Shown here: positions 36,685 to 46,555 of the stretch, one piece after another
How the letters are laid out: each line of letters starts with the position of its first letter
How positions within the stretch are numbered: the first letter of the stretch is position 1
Assembly (NCBI RefSeq): GCF_008369115.1
Contig: NZ_VOAZ01000001.1
Location: 248,001-312,000 of the forward strand
Length of the DNA stretch: 64,000 nt
Direction: 5' to 3'
Source: Psychrobacter sp. ANT_WB68
GTDB taxonomy: Bacteria > Pseudomonadota > Gammaproteobacteria > Pseudomonadales > Moraxellaceae
Notes under the pieces: generated by a model
Database searches by the model: none
What the model was told of the DNA's origin: nothing
Seen by the model: only the letters and a program-made list of their open reading frames with translations
Program-made: the position numbers and the translations under genes

Positions 36685-37596
36685 ATGATGAATGTTGCCG
36701 ATATCTCCAGCCGTTTAAAACCTATTATTAACACCCTAAATCGCTCTTCAGCATGGTTGCTGTTATTAGCCATTATCTGGTTGTGCTGGACAGCAGCACG
36801 ATTACTGTGGCTGCTGCTAGCTGCTCCATTAGCACCCGCGTTACCGTTAGCACCTTTACAGAATACGGCGAACTCCAGTACAGATTATAGTGGTTTGTTT
36901 GCCATCTTTGCTGACCCTGATCCTATCGCTGCTCCAGTCCAACCGCCACCTAATATCGTATTAAAAGGTGTGCTTATGGCCATACCAGAAAGTCTGTCTT
37001 CAGCAATGTTGGACGTCAATGGCGAAGTGAAAAATTACCGTATCGGTGACACCTTAAAAGACAGTGACTATACGCTTGTCGCCGTCGCTTGGAATGAAGT
37101 CATTATTGCTGATGCTTATGATAAAGAAATCGTCATCAAAATGCCGGAAGCTATGCCACTTGATCAAAGTGCTATGCTGGCAGGTGCGGTGAGTAATCAG
37201 CGTTTGCCAAATAATAGTATATTGCCTAACACACCAGTGCCAGACCAAGTCAATCCTGAGACACAACCAACCGCTGAAACAGGCAGTGAAGGCGAGCCGA
37301 AGTCAGCAATCGATGAAGCCGTTACAGAATTGCAATCAAACCCTGCCAGTTATTTAAGTCGCATGGGTGTCATGGCCTCAGGTGAAAGCTATCAGGTCAC
37401 AGCCGCCATGCCTGCTAAACTGCGTAATCGGTTAGGGCTGGAACCCGGAGATCGAGTTTTGACTGTTAATGGCCAAAGCGTCGGCAGTAATCCTGGGCAA
37501 GATGCCAGCGTCTTACAGCAAGTAAAGCAAGCAGGTGAAGCACAAATAGAGGTACAGCGTGGCGATCAAGTCATTACCATTCGTCAGCAGTTTTAG
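36685..37596 (+). CDS. gspC: Type II secretion system protein GspC
   Basis: A 303-residue protein with one N-terminal membrane helix (about 20-45). The periplasmic homology region contains NIVLKGVLMAIPES and NYRIGDTLKDS. A Pro/Glu-rich linker follows and a C-terminal PDZ-like part with LRNRLGLEPGDRVLTVNGQS. GspC links the inner-membrane platform to the secretin GspD, encoded 180 bp downstream. The ATG at 36685 directly abuts the gspN stop. Confidence 0.92.
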   Translation: MMNVADISSRLKPIINTLNRSSAWLLLLAIIWLCWTAARLLWLLLAAPLAPALPLAPLQNTANSSTDYSGLFAIFADPDPIAAPVQPPPNIVLKGVLMAIPESLSSAMLDVNGEVKNYRIGDTLKDSDYTLVAVAWNEVIIADAYDKEIVIKMPEAMPLDQSAMLAGAVSNQRLPNNSILPNTPVPDQVNPETQPTAETGSEGEPKSAIDEAVTELQSNPASYLSRMGVMASGESYQVTAAMPAKLRNRLGLEPGDRVLTVNGQSVGSNPGQDASVLQQVKQAGEAQIEVQRGDQVITIRQQF

Positions 37597-37776
37597 GCAG
37601 TACTTTACATTTAAAGCTAACTTTTTAGATATAAGTTTGCTGGCTATTATGATTGGCAAATCGCTAAAAAATATTAAGTAGATATCAAGTTGAGTTCGTA
37701 TTACGTTCAGCACCCATGAGATATAGCACACACAAAACTCAGCACATCCGCGACATCACTGTAGGTAATTATCAAT

Positions 37777-40029
37777 ATGGTCAGTTTTCACAATTTTTCG
37801 GTCACGCCTTTACACCATATTTTGCAGCGTTTGATGCGGCTGTGTCGTCCGCTGTGTTTAGCCGTTCCGCTATGGGCAGCAAGTACAGGACTGGTGAGTG
37901 CGGAAAGCTGGAAAGTCAATTTACAAGATGCCGATATCAAAGCCTTTATTAATGAAGTGGCGACCATTACCGATCAAAACTTTGTCCTCGATCCGCGCAT
38001 TAACGGTAATGTGACGGTTATCTCCAACAAGGCATTGTCGCGTGACGAGATTTTTCAGCTGTTTTTAAGTGTTATGCAGGTCAATGGTATTGCCGCTATC
38101 GATTCGGGTACGACGATTAAGCTGGTACCCGATAACGTCGCCAAACAATCTGGTGTCGCTGTAGATTTGCGTGGTGATAGTGTTGGTGAGGCATTGGCTA
38201 CGCGGGTGATTTATTTGACCAATACTCAAGCAGCAGAGGTACTCGGTGTGATTCGACCGCTGATGCCACAGTCTGCTCACGCAGCAGCGGTGCCAGGTGT
38301 CAATGCTTTGGTGTTGTCTGATCGCGCTGATAGTTTAAATCAGCTTACAGCGCTTATCCGCGACTTAGACAGTAATGTGAATGATAGTTTACAAGTGATA
38401 CCGCTACGCCATGTCGATGCTGAACGTATGATGGAGCTGATTAGCGCCTTGGTAGCAAGCGCGGGTAGCGGGCAAGCACAAGGTGGCAGCAATCAGTTGA
38501 AAGTCATCGCCGATACGTCTAGCGATAGACTATTGGTCAAAGGCAGTCCTGAGATGATTGCCAAAGTCACAGAAATGGTCAATCAGCTCGATACCACGCC
38601 CACGAGACGCTTGAGTGGTTTGCGCGTTTTTCGCTTAAAATATGCCAGTGCAGGTCATATCGCAGAGATGCTGCGCGGCTTACTTGCCAGTCAATCCATT
38701 AATAGCTCTGGTGCGACTTCAACCTTAGAATCAGCCTCTTTAAACGATGCCAGTAGTACAGGCTCAACACTCAACAGTGGCGCTATTGCCAGTAATGGTA
38801 ATACTGGCAATAGCGGTGCCGCCGCTTTATCCACTACCGGCTCTAGTGGCACAGGTACCGGTATTGGTGGTCGACCTTTTAGTATTATCGCCGATGAAAC
38901 CCAAAATGCCGTCATTGTTAATGCAGCGCCTGAGCTGATGTTTGAGATTGAAGATGCCGTTAATCAGTTGGATAGCCGCCGCGCGCAGGTATTGATTCAA
39001 GCGGCGATTGTTGAGGTATCAGGCGATGATGCGACTCAGCTTGGCGTACAATGGGCGCTAGGTAATGCCAATAGTGGTTATGGCGTCGTCAACTTTAATA
39101 ACGTTGGCGCGAGTGCGGTTTCGCTTGCTGCAGCAGCTTTGTCGGGTGGTGCAGGTATCAGTGCGGCCGCAGGGTCGATTGCAGGTGCTTTGATTGGAAT
39201 AGGGGATAGTAAGAAAGACAGCCAAGGTAATACTCAGTTTTATGGTGCTATTTTACAAGCACTTGATTCATCGACCAGTGCCAATCTGTTGTCGATGCCC
39301 TCGATTCTGACTTTGGATAATGAAAAAGCGAGCATTTTAGTCGGTCAAAATGTGCCTTTTGTCACTGGCTCTTATACCACGGGCGGTGATTCTTCGACCA
39401 ACCCCTTCCAGACCATTGAACGTAAAGATATTGGCATCAATTTAAATGTCATTCCGCATATTGGTGACAATGGCACTGTGCGTTTGGAGGTTTCGCAAGA
39501 AGTATCGTCGGTGGTACCAGGCAGCGCCGGCAATGCCAGCGGACTTATTACCAATAAAAGCCTGATTAATACCACTATTTTAGCTGATGATCAGCAGACC
39601 ATTGCCTTAGGTGGTTTGATGCGCGATAACACCACTACCCGTCAACAAAAAGTACCCGGTTTGGGGAATGTGCCATTGCTTGGTCGACTTTTCCGCTCTG
39701 ACAATGACACGACTCAAAAGAGTAACTTAATCATATTTTTACAACCGACTATCTTACGCGATGGCGGTGCAGTGGCCAGTGTGACCGAGCGCAAATACAA
39801 TCAGATGCGCGTCCTACAGCTGGTCATCGATAAAAACGGCACGATTAAACAGTTACCGCTCAGTGGTACAGAAGGCTGGAATGGCAATGTCGGTGCAGAC
39901 TATGAATTAATGCCGCTTAACCCGTTGGTTCCTAAGCGTGATCAAACGCCAAAAACTACTTCTCAAGGTTTTACCAAAGTAGAGAGCCCTAGCAGCAGCG
40001 GTATCACGACTTATCCTTTAAATCGCTAA
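37777..40029 (+). CDS. gspD: Type II secretion system secretin GspD
   Basis: A 750-residue secretin. A signal peptide ends GLVSA-ES (about residues 38-42). The start used is 37777; the ATG at 37834 would leave a shorter, more standard signal peptide. The N0 domain (VNLQDADIKAFINEVA) is followed by N1-N3 modules with Ser/Gly/Thr-rich insertions around residues 310-370. The secretin core has VPFVTGSYTT and LGGLMRDNTTTRQQKVPGLG, the family signature near the C-terminus. It forms the outer-membrane channel. No pilotin gene is adjacent. Confidence 0.95.
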   Translation: MVSFHNFSVTPLHHILQRLMRLCRPLCLAVPLWAASTGLVSAESWKVNLQDADIKAFINEVATITDQNFVLDPRINGNVTVISNKALSRDEIFQLFLSVMQVNGIAAIDSGTTIKLVPDNVAKQSGVAVDLRGDSVGEALATRVIYLTNTQAAEVLGVIRPLMPQSAHAAAVPGVNALVLSDRADSLNQLTALIRDLDSNVNDSLQVIPLRHVDAERMMELISALVASAGSGQAQGGSNQLKVIADTSSDRLLVKGSPEMIAKVTEMVNQLDTTPTRRLSGLRVFRLKYASAGHIAEMLRGLLASQSINSSGATSTLESASLNDASSTGSTLNSGAIASNGNTGNSGAAALSTTGSSGTGTGIGGRPFSIIADETQNAVIVNAAPELMFEIEDAVNQLDSRRAQVLIQAAIVEVSGDDATQLGVQWALGNANSGYGVVNFNNVGASAVSLAAAALSGGAGISAAAGSIAGALIGIGDSKKDSQGNTQFYGAILQALDSSTSANLLSMPSILTLDNEKASILVGQNVPFVTGSYTTGGDSSTNPFQTIERKDIGINLNVIPHIGDNGTVRLEVSQEVSSVVPGSAGNASGLITNKSLINTTILADDQQTIALGGLMRDNTTTRQQKVPGLGNVPLLGRLFRSDNDTTQKSNLIIFLQPTILRDGGAVASVTERKYNQMRVLQLVIDKNGTIKQLPLSGTEGWNGNVGADYELMPLNPLVPKRDQTPKTTSQGFTKVESPSSSGITTYPLNR

Positions 40030-40357
40030 AAGCGAATGATTGACAAGTTTTAAGATACTGCCCTAAGCGGCAATTCTTAAGCTAATATTCTATAACACTC
40101 ATACTTAACTGTACGGCACGACAGTCATGCCGTGCATTATCTTGCGTATTCATAACACAGATACACACAGCATGCTCTTGATGCGCGTATAATGCATTTG
40201 AATATAATAACATATTGCTTTTATTAGTAATTTTTATAGCTTTTGTTCTAAGTGCAGTACGTAAATACAATGCATCAATTCGGTATGCTTAAGCACATTG
40301 CTCTTTAAAGTGTTTAGGTGGTCTTTAACCAAGGTGTAAAGTTTTCTGGTGAAAATA
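40030..40357. other. Gap after gspD with an imperfect hairpin
   Basis: TTAAGA (40050-40055) and TGCC (40059-40062) can pair with GGCA (40069-40072) and TCTTAA (40075-40080). No T-run follows, so it is at best a weak terminator for gspD. The remainder is AT-rich with no convincing gene. Confidence 0.45.
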
Positions 40358-40534
40358 ATGAGTAATCCTAATAATAACAATAAAAAGAAATGGCTTACCT
40401 TGGGTGCCATTAGTATGGCGCTCTTGCTTATCCCGCGCCGTAGTAGTCAAAAGGCGGATAGAAAACTATCGGATAACGCTGAAAATAAAGTTGATAATAA
40501 ACTGACTAAAAAAGAGGAATCAGCGCTAGAATAG
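40358..40534 (+). CDS. Small hypothetical protein
   Basis: About 58 residues from the ATG at 40358; a GTG at 40349 would add three. It has an Asn/Lys-rich N-terminus, a hydrophobic stretch WLTLGAISMALLLIP (about 12-26) and a charged C-terminal half ending KEESALE. The layout suits a small membrane-anchored peptide. No family is recognised. It may be co-transcribed with tatD, 88 bp downstream. Confidence 0.5.
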   Translation: MSNPNNNNKKKWLTLGAISMALLLIPRRSSQKADRKLSDNAENKVDNKLTKKEESALE

Positions 40535-40622
40535 AGGTTGCAATTAATAATAATGGCTTCATTACTGATAAAAAATACGATTGAAAAAATGCTCTAACTA
40601 TTATTAAACTTGGAGTTTATTG

Positions 40623-41609
40623 ATGATTGCGACTGGCGCATCATTTAACGCTAATGAAGAATTACCTACCACCTTTCCTTTAATTGATACTCATACTCAT
40701 TTTGATGCACCAGTATTTGATATTGATAGAGATGAGCAACTACAAAGAGCTTATCAGCAAGGGGTACGTCATCTGGTATTGGTAGGGTATTTACAGCGAC
40801 ATTTTGAGCGCATGTATGATACCGAGCGCTTCATCAACAAGCAGTATCCGTCTCTTGCAGCACAGTCAGATGCACAGAAAAAGTCATACTTGACCGCGCA
40901 TATTGCCCTAGGTTTACATCCTTTTTATATCGAGCAGCATACTGAGGCACATCTAGAAAGTATGGCACAAATGCTGGATAAAAAGCGTCCATTGGCTATC
41001 GGTGAAATTGGTTTGGATACTTTTACTGAGGAAATGAAGCAGCCTGAAATGTTTGCAAAACAACAGTATTTTTTTAATGCTCAATTAGATATGGCGGTTC
41101 ATCACAAGTTACCGGTGATGCTGCATATCCGCAAAGCGCACGCTGATGCATTGGCGTTATTAAAAGCGCATGACTATGATGCGCATAAGCTTGGTGGTAT
41201 TGCCCATAGTTTTAGTGGTGGTGAGCAAGAGGCGAAAGCATTTGTTAAATTGGGTTTTAAGCTTGGGGTGACGGGTCAAGTGACCAATCCAAATGCGAAG
41301 AAGTTACGCCGCGCTATTCAAGCGGCTGTTGATAGTTATGGTATTAATTGTTTGGTGATTGAGACGGACTGTCCAGATATGACACCCATTATGTGTCAGG
41401 AATCGGGTAGTAGTCAGTCGGCGCTTGGACAAAGCCCAGATAATGAGTGGGGCGATGCGCCCGCTCATAATAGAAATGTTCCTGCCAATCTGCCATGGGT
41501 ATTACAGAGTTTAAGTGAATTACTCGATGTGCCCCTTGCTATTCTGGCTCAGAAATTGTGGCACAACAGTTGCAGTGCTTTGCAAACGGATTGGTATTAC
41601 CCAACCTAA
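40623..41609 (+). CDS. TatD family metal-dependent hydrolase
   Basis: About 328 residues from the ATG at 40623; GGAG at 40612-40615 supports it, and a TTG at 40620 is the alternative. Metal-binding motifs of the TatD family are visible: DTHTHFD near 22-28, IGEIGLD, MLHIRKAH, and GVTGQVTNPN followed by VIETDCPDM. The family includes 3'-5' exonucleases and D-tyrosyl-tRNA-related enzymes; the paralogue group (TatD, YcfH, YjjV) is not certain, though the YjjV subtype is likely from the split layout. The tcdA gene follows. Confidence 0.85.
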   Translation: MIATGASFNANEELPTTFPLIDTHTHFDAPVFDIDRDEQLQRAYQQGVRHLVLVGYLQRHFERMYDTERFINKQYPSLAAQSDAQKKSYLTAHIALGLHPFYIEQHTEAHLESMAQMLDKKRPLAIGEIGLDTFTEEMKQPEMFAKQQYFFNAQLDMAVHHKLPVMLHIRKAHADALALLKAHDYDAHKLGGIAHSFSGGEQEAKAFVKLGFKLGVTGQVTNPNAKKLRRAIQAAVDSYGINCLVIETDCPDMTPIMCQESGSSQSALGQSPDNEWGDAPAHNRNVPANLPWVLQSLSELLDVPLAILAQKLWHNSCSALQTDWYYPT

Positions 41610-41773
41610 TAACGGCAGAAGCCATTGATTGATAATAAAAAAACCTTTTAATAGAGCTTTAATTTTTTATGACTGAAAAAGTGCAATCACAGCAGAACAC
41701 AACACAACCAAATATTCTAGATAACCTAGACAGCATCGCCATTAATGAGCACCAACGTGCTTCTGAGGCAAAC

Positions 41774-42580
41774 ATGACTGACGATTCGTCCGAGCAGTAT
41801 GAGCGTCGTTTTAAAGGCACTCAGACTCTATATGGTACATCTGCCGTTGATACCTTTGCCGCAGCGCATGTCTATGTGATTGGTGTTGGGGGGGTGGGTT
41901 CTTGGGCAGCAGAAGCGCTCGCTCGCACAGCAGTTGGCACTATTACTCTGATTGATTTGGATGTGTTAGTCGCTTCTAACGTCAATCGTCAGCTACCGGC
42001 GTTAGACAGCACTTTTGGGCAAAGTAAAATTGCAGCAATGGCGACACGTATCCGTGAGATCAATCCAAAAGTCATGCTACATTTGATTGATGATTTTTTG
42101 ACCCCTGAAAACGTCGCTGAATTATTGCCCAGTCGCGAGCAAGCAAAAGCAGCGGCACAAAACAATCCGATTGTGATTTTAGATTGTGTCGATGACATGA
42201 ATGCCAAGCTTGCGATTTCATTACATTGTCGCTTTAACAAGTTAAAGTTGGTTTGTGCTGGCGGGGCGGGCGGTAAAATAGATCCAAGCCATATTAAGGT
42301 AAGTGATTTACGCGACAGTTATCAAGATCCGTTATTGGCTAAATTACGCAATAAATTGCGTCATGAAAAAGGCATCAATAGTGCGCTAAAAGAAAAGTTT
42401 GGCATCAAGTGTGTTTACTCGACAGAGCCACCACGCGTTGATAAAAGCTGTCAAACAGGCGGTTTGCACTGCGGCGGTTATGGCTCAGCGGTAGTCGTTA
42501 CCTCAGTAGTCGCGATGTTGATGGTAAGCGAGGCATTACAATTATTGCTTAAGCAGGCGGCGGTTAAGCCAAGTGTCTGA
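41774..42580 (+). CDS. tcdA: tRNA threonylcarbamoyladenosine dehydratase TcdA/CsdL
   Basis: 268 residues from the ATG at 41774. The frame continues up to an ATG at 41669, but GAGG at 41765-41768 lies 5 bp before 41774, and E. coli TcdA is also 268 residues. The ThiF/E1 Rossmann motif is VIGVGGVGSWAAEAL. The D-x-x-N-R-Q pattern in LDVLVASNVNRQ and the CVDDMNAKL motif are typical. TcdA cyclises t6A37 to ct6A using ATP. Late cysteines lie in the QTGGLHCGGYGS segment. Confidence 0.93.
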   Translation: MTDDSSEQYERRFKGTQTLYGTSAVDTFAAAHVYVIGVGGVGSWAAEALARTAVGTITLIDLDVLVASNVNRQLPALDSTFGQSKIAAMATRIREINPKVMLHLIDDFLTPENVAELLPSREQAKAAAQNNPIVILDCVDDMNAKLAISLHCRFNKLKLVCAGGAGGKIDPSHIKVSDLRDSYQDPLLAKLRNKLRHEKGINSALKEKFGIKCVYSTEPPRVDKSCQTGGLHCGGYGSAVVVTSVVAMLMVSEALQLLLKQAAVKPSV

Positions 42581-42589
42581 TACGAATTA

Positions 42590-44422
42590 ATGGAGTCCAT
42601 TTTGTCTACATCCAACGTGCCAAAAAACGATTATCCCATCGCAACAGATGAAGTTGAGCGTATCAATAAGCTTAAAAAATATCAGGTGCTAAATACTAAT
42701 CAAGAACCTGCTTTTGCGCGCTTAACGCAGCTTGCGAAGCTATTTTTTAATATGCCTGTAGTTGCCATTACCTTTATGGACCAAGAAACCCAATATTTAA
42801 AATCGGGTCATGGGCTAGGTGGTGTCTGTACGACGGTGCGCAAAGTGGCTATTTGTAATTATACCGTGTTATCAAATGAGGTTTTTGTGGTATCGGATTT
42901 AGCAGAAGATAGTCGTTTTAGCCAAAATCCATTGATTACAGAGCCACCTTATCTGCGTTTTTACGCTGGGGCGCCAATCATTATGCATGAAGGAGATAAA
43001 ACCTACCGTTTAGGCTCTATGATTTTGATGGACATGCAACCGCATCATGACTTTAGTAATGAGCAAGCAAAAATATTAACGCAGTTCGCTATGATGGCCG
43101 CCGATGCTTTGCAGCTACAAGATCAACAACGTCAAGCTAAGCATGCTAATGAGATGAAATCAGAGTTTTTAGCCAACATGAGCCACGAGATCCGCACACC
43201 GATGAATGGTATTATTGGTATGGTGGAGATGTTAGGCGAAACCAAGCTGAGCGCTGAACAGCAAGAGTATGTCGATAATATCAAAGTCTCAAATGAGCAT
43301 TTGCTGGCGATTATTAATGGCATTTTAGACTTATCAAAAGTTGAATCGGGCAAAATGACTATTGATTCTATTCCGATGAACTTATCGAGTCTTTGCAATG
43401 AAGTGGTGAGCTTGTTTGCAGTCAAAGCTCGCCAGCGTGGTTTAATTTTAGACTACCATTACACTGAGTCATTATCGCCTTACGTCAAAGGCGACCCCGT
43501 ACGGCTGAAGCAAATCATGGTCAATCTGGTCAATAATGCCATCAAATTTACCCGCGAAGGCGGTCGAGTGACGATTGACGTTAAGCACATGGAAAATAAC
43601 CCTTGTGAGGATAAACAGGGTGAGCACAACTCTAAGTATCATGAAGAAGGTTGTTTAGACAGTCATGTAGAGCAGGCTTTTCATTACGATACCTATGCTG
43701 GCGGCCTGGTTAATCATCAAGACATGACGCTTTGTATTGAAGTCACAGATACGGGTGTCGGCATCAAGCCTGAATCATTGGAAGCGATATTTGACGCTTA
43801 TGATCAAGCCAATACCTATACGCATCGCCTTTATGGCGGTACGGGACTTGGTTTGTCTGTTTGTAAGTCGTTGGTGGAGCTGATGGGCGGCTATATTGAA
43901 GTGGATAGCGTTGTCGGTATCGGTACGACATTTACCGTGTTACTGCCGTTGCCGACTATTGACGAGGTAGGTTACGAGACATGGCAAGACGAAAACGACT
44001 TTACCATGACAGCGCCGAGCCATGAGCTTGCCGGTCATATTCTATTGGTTGAAGATGACAGCGTGAATGCCATGATTGCTAAAAAAGCACTTAATAATAG
44101 CGGTCATACGGTCACTCATGTCACTGATGGGCAACAAGCGATTGAGATTTTTGCTTTAAATCCTGAGCTCTATGATATCATTTTGATGGACCACCATATG
44201 CCCATTATGGATGGCGTACAGGCAACCATTAAGCTGCATGAGCTTTATGATCCGCAAGTGCTGCCACCTATCATTGCCTTGACCGCCAATGCGATGGATG
44301 GCGAGCGCAAGAAATACCTCGATGTCGGTATGCAGGATTATTGCACCAAGCCCTTTAAACAAGAACAGCTTAATGCTTTGGTGCAATATTGGCTAATGCA
44401 TAAGCAATCGATGGAAGAATAA
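42590..44422 (+). CDS. Hybrid sensor histidine kinase: GAF, HisKA, HATPase, receiver
   Basis: A 610-residue cytoplasmic kinase without membrane spans. A GAF-like N-terminal domain (about 25-180) precedes the H-box [12 protein letters not shown] with the phospho-accepting His199. The HATPase follows with [11 protein letters not shown] and [16 protein letters not shown], plus [16 protein letters not shown], then a receiver domain with Asp534 in [12 protein letters not shown]. The frame starts with ATG at 42590, but GGAG at 42593-42596 before TTG at 42602 makes a TTG start plausible, four codons shorter. No cognate regulator gene is adjacent. Its stimulus is unknown. Confidence 0.92.
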   Translation: MESILSTSNVPKNDYPIATDEVERINKLKKYQVLNTNQEPAFARLTQLAKLFFNMPVVAITFMDQETQYLKSGHGLGGVCTTVRKVAICNYTVLSNEVFVVSDLAEDSRFSQNPLITEPPYLRFYAGAPIIMHEGDKTYRLGSMILMDMQPHHDFSNEQAKILTQFAMMAADALQLQDQQRQAKHANEMKSEFLANMSHEIRTPMNGIIGMVEMLGETKLSAEQQEYVDNIKVSNEHLLAIINGILDLSKVESGKMTIDSIPMNLSSLCNEVVSLFAVKARQRGLILDYHYTESLSPYVKGDPVRLKQIMVNLVNNAIKFTREGGRVTIDVKHMENNPCEDKQGEHNSKYHEEGCLDSHVEQAFHYDTYAGGLVNHQDMTLCIEVTDTGVGIKPESLEAIFDAYDQANTYTHRLYGGTGLGLSVCKSLVELMGGYIEVDSVVGIGTTFTVLLPLPTIDEVGYETWQDENDFTMTAPSHELAGHILLVEDDSVNAMIAKKALNNSGHTVTHVTDGQQAIEIFALNPELYDIILMDHHMPIMDGVQATIKLHELYDPQVLPPIIALTANAMDGERKKYLDVGMQDYCTKPFKQEQLNALVQYWLMHKQSMEE

Positions 44423-44474
44423 TGTTTAAGGATAGTGCACTCTAAGAAAGAGCAGACGTTAAAATATTCAGCAT

Positions 44475-44514
44475 TAAAAAAGCTTAACCGCTAATAAGTG
44501 GTTAAGCTTTTTTT
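44475..44514. terminator. Bidirectional terminator between the hybrid kinase gene and efp
   Basis: AGCTTAACC (44481-44489) pairs perfectly with GGTTAAGCT (44500-44508), with A-runs before and T-runs after. Confidence 0.93.
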
Positions 44515-44547
44515 ATCTTTAATAAAACAGGTAAAGTGTAAAAACAC

Positions 44548-45120
44548 TTAGCTAACGCGCGTTTGGTAATCACCGGTACGCGTATCAACACGAACAACTT
44601 CACCTTGCTGAACAAATAATGGCACACGTACCACAGCGCCGGTCTCTAGCGTGGCAGGCTTACCGCCGCCGCCTGACGTATCACCGCGGACACCAGGATC
44701 GGTTTCGGTGATTTGTAATTCAACAAAGTTAGGCGGTGTTACAGATAATGGCACACCATTAAATAAGGTAATAGTACAAAGGGCGTTACTGTTGTCTTTT
44801 AGCCATTTTGTCGCATCACCAATCGCGGTTTTGTCAGCTTGTAACTGCTCAAAACTCTCAGGATGCATAAAGTGCCAAAACTCACCATCGTTATAAAGAT
44901 AGTTCATTTCAGTATCGATGACATCCGCCGCTTCCAAGCTCTCGCCCGATTTAAACGTTTGCTCCAATACCTTGCCGCTACGAAGGTTACGCAGCTTAAC
45001 GCGGTTAAAAGCTTGGCCCTTACCAGGTTTGACGAACTCGTTTTCAAGAATGGCACAAGGGTTGCCATCGAGCATGACTTTGAGACCAGCTTTAAATTCG
45101 TTAGTAGAAAAACTTGCCAC
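44548..45120 (-). CDS. efp: Elongation factor P
   Basis: A 190-residue EF-P with three beta domains. KPGKGQAF places Lys34 at the tip of domain I, the residue beta-lysylated by EpmA/EpmB. The C-terminal signature [19 protein letters not shown] is intact. EF-P binds between the P and E sites and relieves stalling at consecutive prolines. It is divergent from epmB, which encodes a modification enzyme, across about 175 bp. Confidence 0.97.
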   Translation of the reverse strand: MASFSTNEFKAGLKVMLDGNPCAILENEFVKPGKGQAFNRVKLRNLRSGKVLEQTFKSGESLEAADVIDTEMNYLYNDGEFWHFMHPESFEQLQADKTAIGDATKWLKDNSNALCTITLFNGVPLSVTPPNFVELQITETDPGVRGDTSGGGGKPATLETGAVVRVPLFVQQGEVVRVDTRTGDYQTRVS

Positions 45121-45294
45121 GGAAGACTCCTAAGGGTTGTAAGTATTGTCATCAATAATTGGATGTGGGGTTTAAGCCTTGCTGTGCTAAAACCGCTTAT
45201 AATGCTTAGTGTTGTATGAATAGTTCGGACGCTTTGATAGCGGACGCACTAAGAGCGTATAATATCGGCTTTTGGGCACAGGTATAAGGTTGTC

Positions 45295-46302
45295 ATGATA
45301 AACCATTTAATCACACAAAAAAACTGGCAAACGCAATTATCCGAATCGATAACCTCTATTGATGAGCTGCTTGGGCTTTTAAAGCTGGATTCACTGCGCT
45401 CAGAGGTCTATATACCTGAGCACTTTGAGCTGCGTGTACCGCGCGCTTTTGTGGCAAAAATGACGGTCAGTGACAGTCAGGATCCTTTGCTCAAACAAGT
45501 ATTGCCCAATAAAAAAGAGCAAATCGCTGTGACTGGTTACGTGGCAGATCCCTTAAGCGAGAATACGCAAAATCCAGTTAAAGGTTTATTGCATAAATAT
45601 CAGTCAAGGGTATTGTTAACGATTACGGGTGCCTGTGCGATTCATTGTCGTTACTGCTTTCGCCAGCATTTCGATTATAGCGCCAATATGCCAACCGCCG
45701 ATGCCAAAGCACACATTATCAACTATATCAGCGCTCATCCTGAAATCAATGAGGTGATTTTGAGCGGCGGCGACCCATTAAATGTCACCAACAGGCGCTT
45801 ATTTGCTTGGCTAGATACCTTAGAAGCGATTCCACAGCTGACCACCATCAGGTTGCATACCCGCTTACCATTGGTGATTCCAGCGCGCCTAGATGATGCC
45901 TTATTGGATAGATTGTCGCAGAGCCGCTGCCAAATTGTCATGGTGATTCATTGTAATCATGCCAATGAGATTGATGAACTGACCGCCGAATATTTGCAGC
46001 GTGCGCGTGCGGCTGGCGTCACCTTATTAAACCAAGCGGTACTATTAAAGGATATCAATGATAGCGTGGCGGTACAAACGGCACTTAATCAACGCTTGTT
46101 TGCGGCCGGCGTGCTGCCTTATTATCTGCATGTATTAGACAAAGTGGCAGGCGCGGCCCATTTTGATCGTGATGAGCGCGCGGCCATTACGCTTTATTGG
46201 GCGTTACTCGCGGCATTGCCTGGTTACTTGGTGCCAAAATTGGTCAGAGAGTTGCCAAATAAACCTTTTAAGGTGCCGATTGATATTTACAATCATGCCT
46301 AA
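45295..46302 (+). CDS. epmB: EF-P beta-lysylation protein EpmB (lysine 2,3-aminomutase family)
   Basis: A 335-residue radical SAM enzyme. The cluster motif is C114-x3-C118-x2-C121 in GACAIHCRYCFRQHF. Later motifs are GGDPL and LHTRLP. The PLP lysine region (HLYVLDKVAGAAHF-like) is present near HVLDKVAGAAHFD. EpmB converts alpha- to beta-lysine for attachment to EF-P. No epmA is visible here. AGGT lies near the start at 45295. Confidence 0.94.
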   Translation: MINHLITQKNWQTQLSESITSIDELLGLLKLDSLRSEVYIPEHFELRVPRAFVAKMTVSDSQDPLLKQVLPNKKEQIAVTGYVADPLSENTQNPVKGLLHKYQSRVLLTITGACAIHCRYCFRQHFDYSANMPTADAKAHIINYISAHPEINEVILSGGDPLNVTNRRLFAWLDTLEAIPQLTTIRLHTRLPLVIPARLDDALLDRLSQSRCQIVMVIHCNHANEIDELTAEYLQRARAAGVTLLNQAVLLKDINDSVAVQTALNQRLFAAGVLPYYLHVLDKVAGAAHFDRDERAAITLYWALLAALPGYLVPKLVRELPNKPFKVPIDIYNHA

Positions 46303-46555
46303 AATGGGCAATATGGTGGATTACTATTTTGGTGAACAAATAACGATTAAAATCGTTGTTGGTGAAAGGCCGTTAATAAGAAATGATTAAAAAAGCTAAA
46401 TCGTCAAATGTTATCAAAACCGCAGCAATAAAAAATCGTAAATAGGTCAGTTAGTCGTCATGTCTAAAGGTGGTGTTACTTGTGGACCTAAATCTTGAAA
46501 ACAGCTATAGACATCAGACATTTATTGATAGCTTGCGTAATTACTAAGGATAGTA

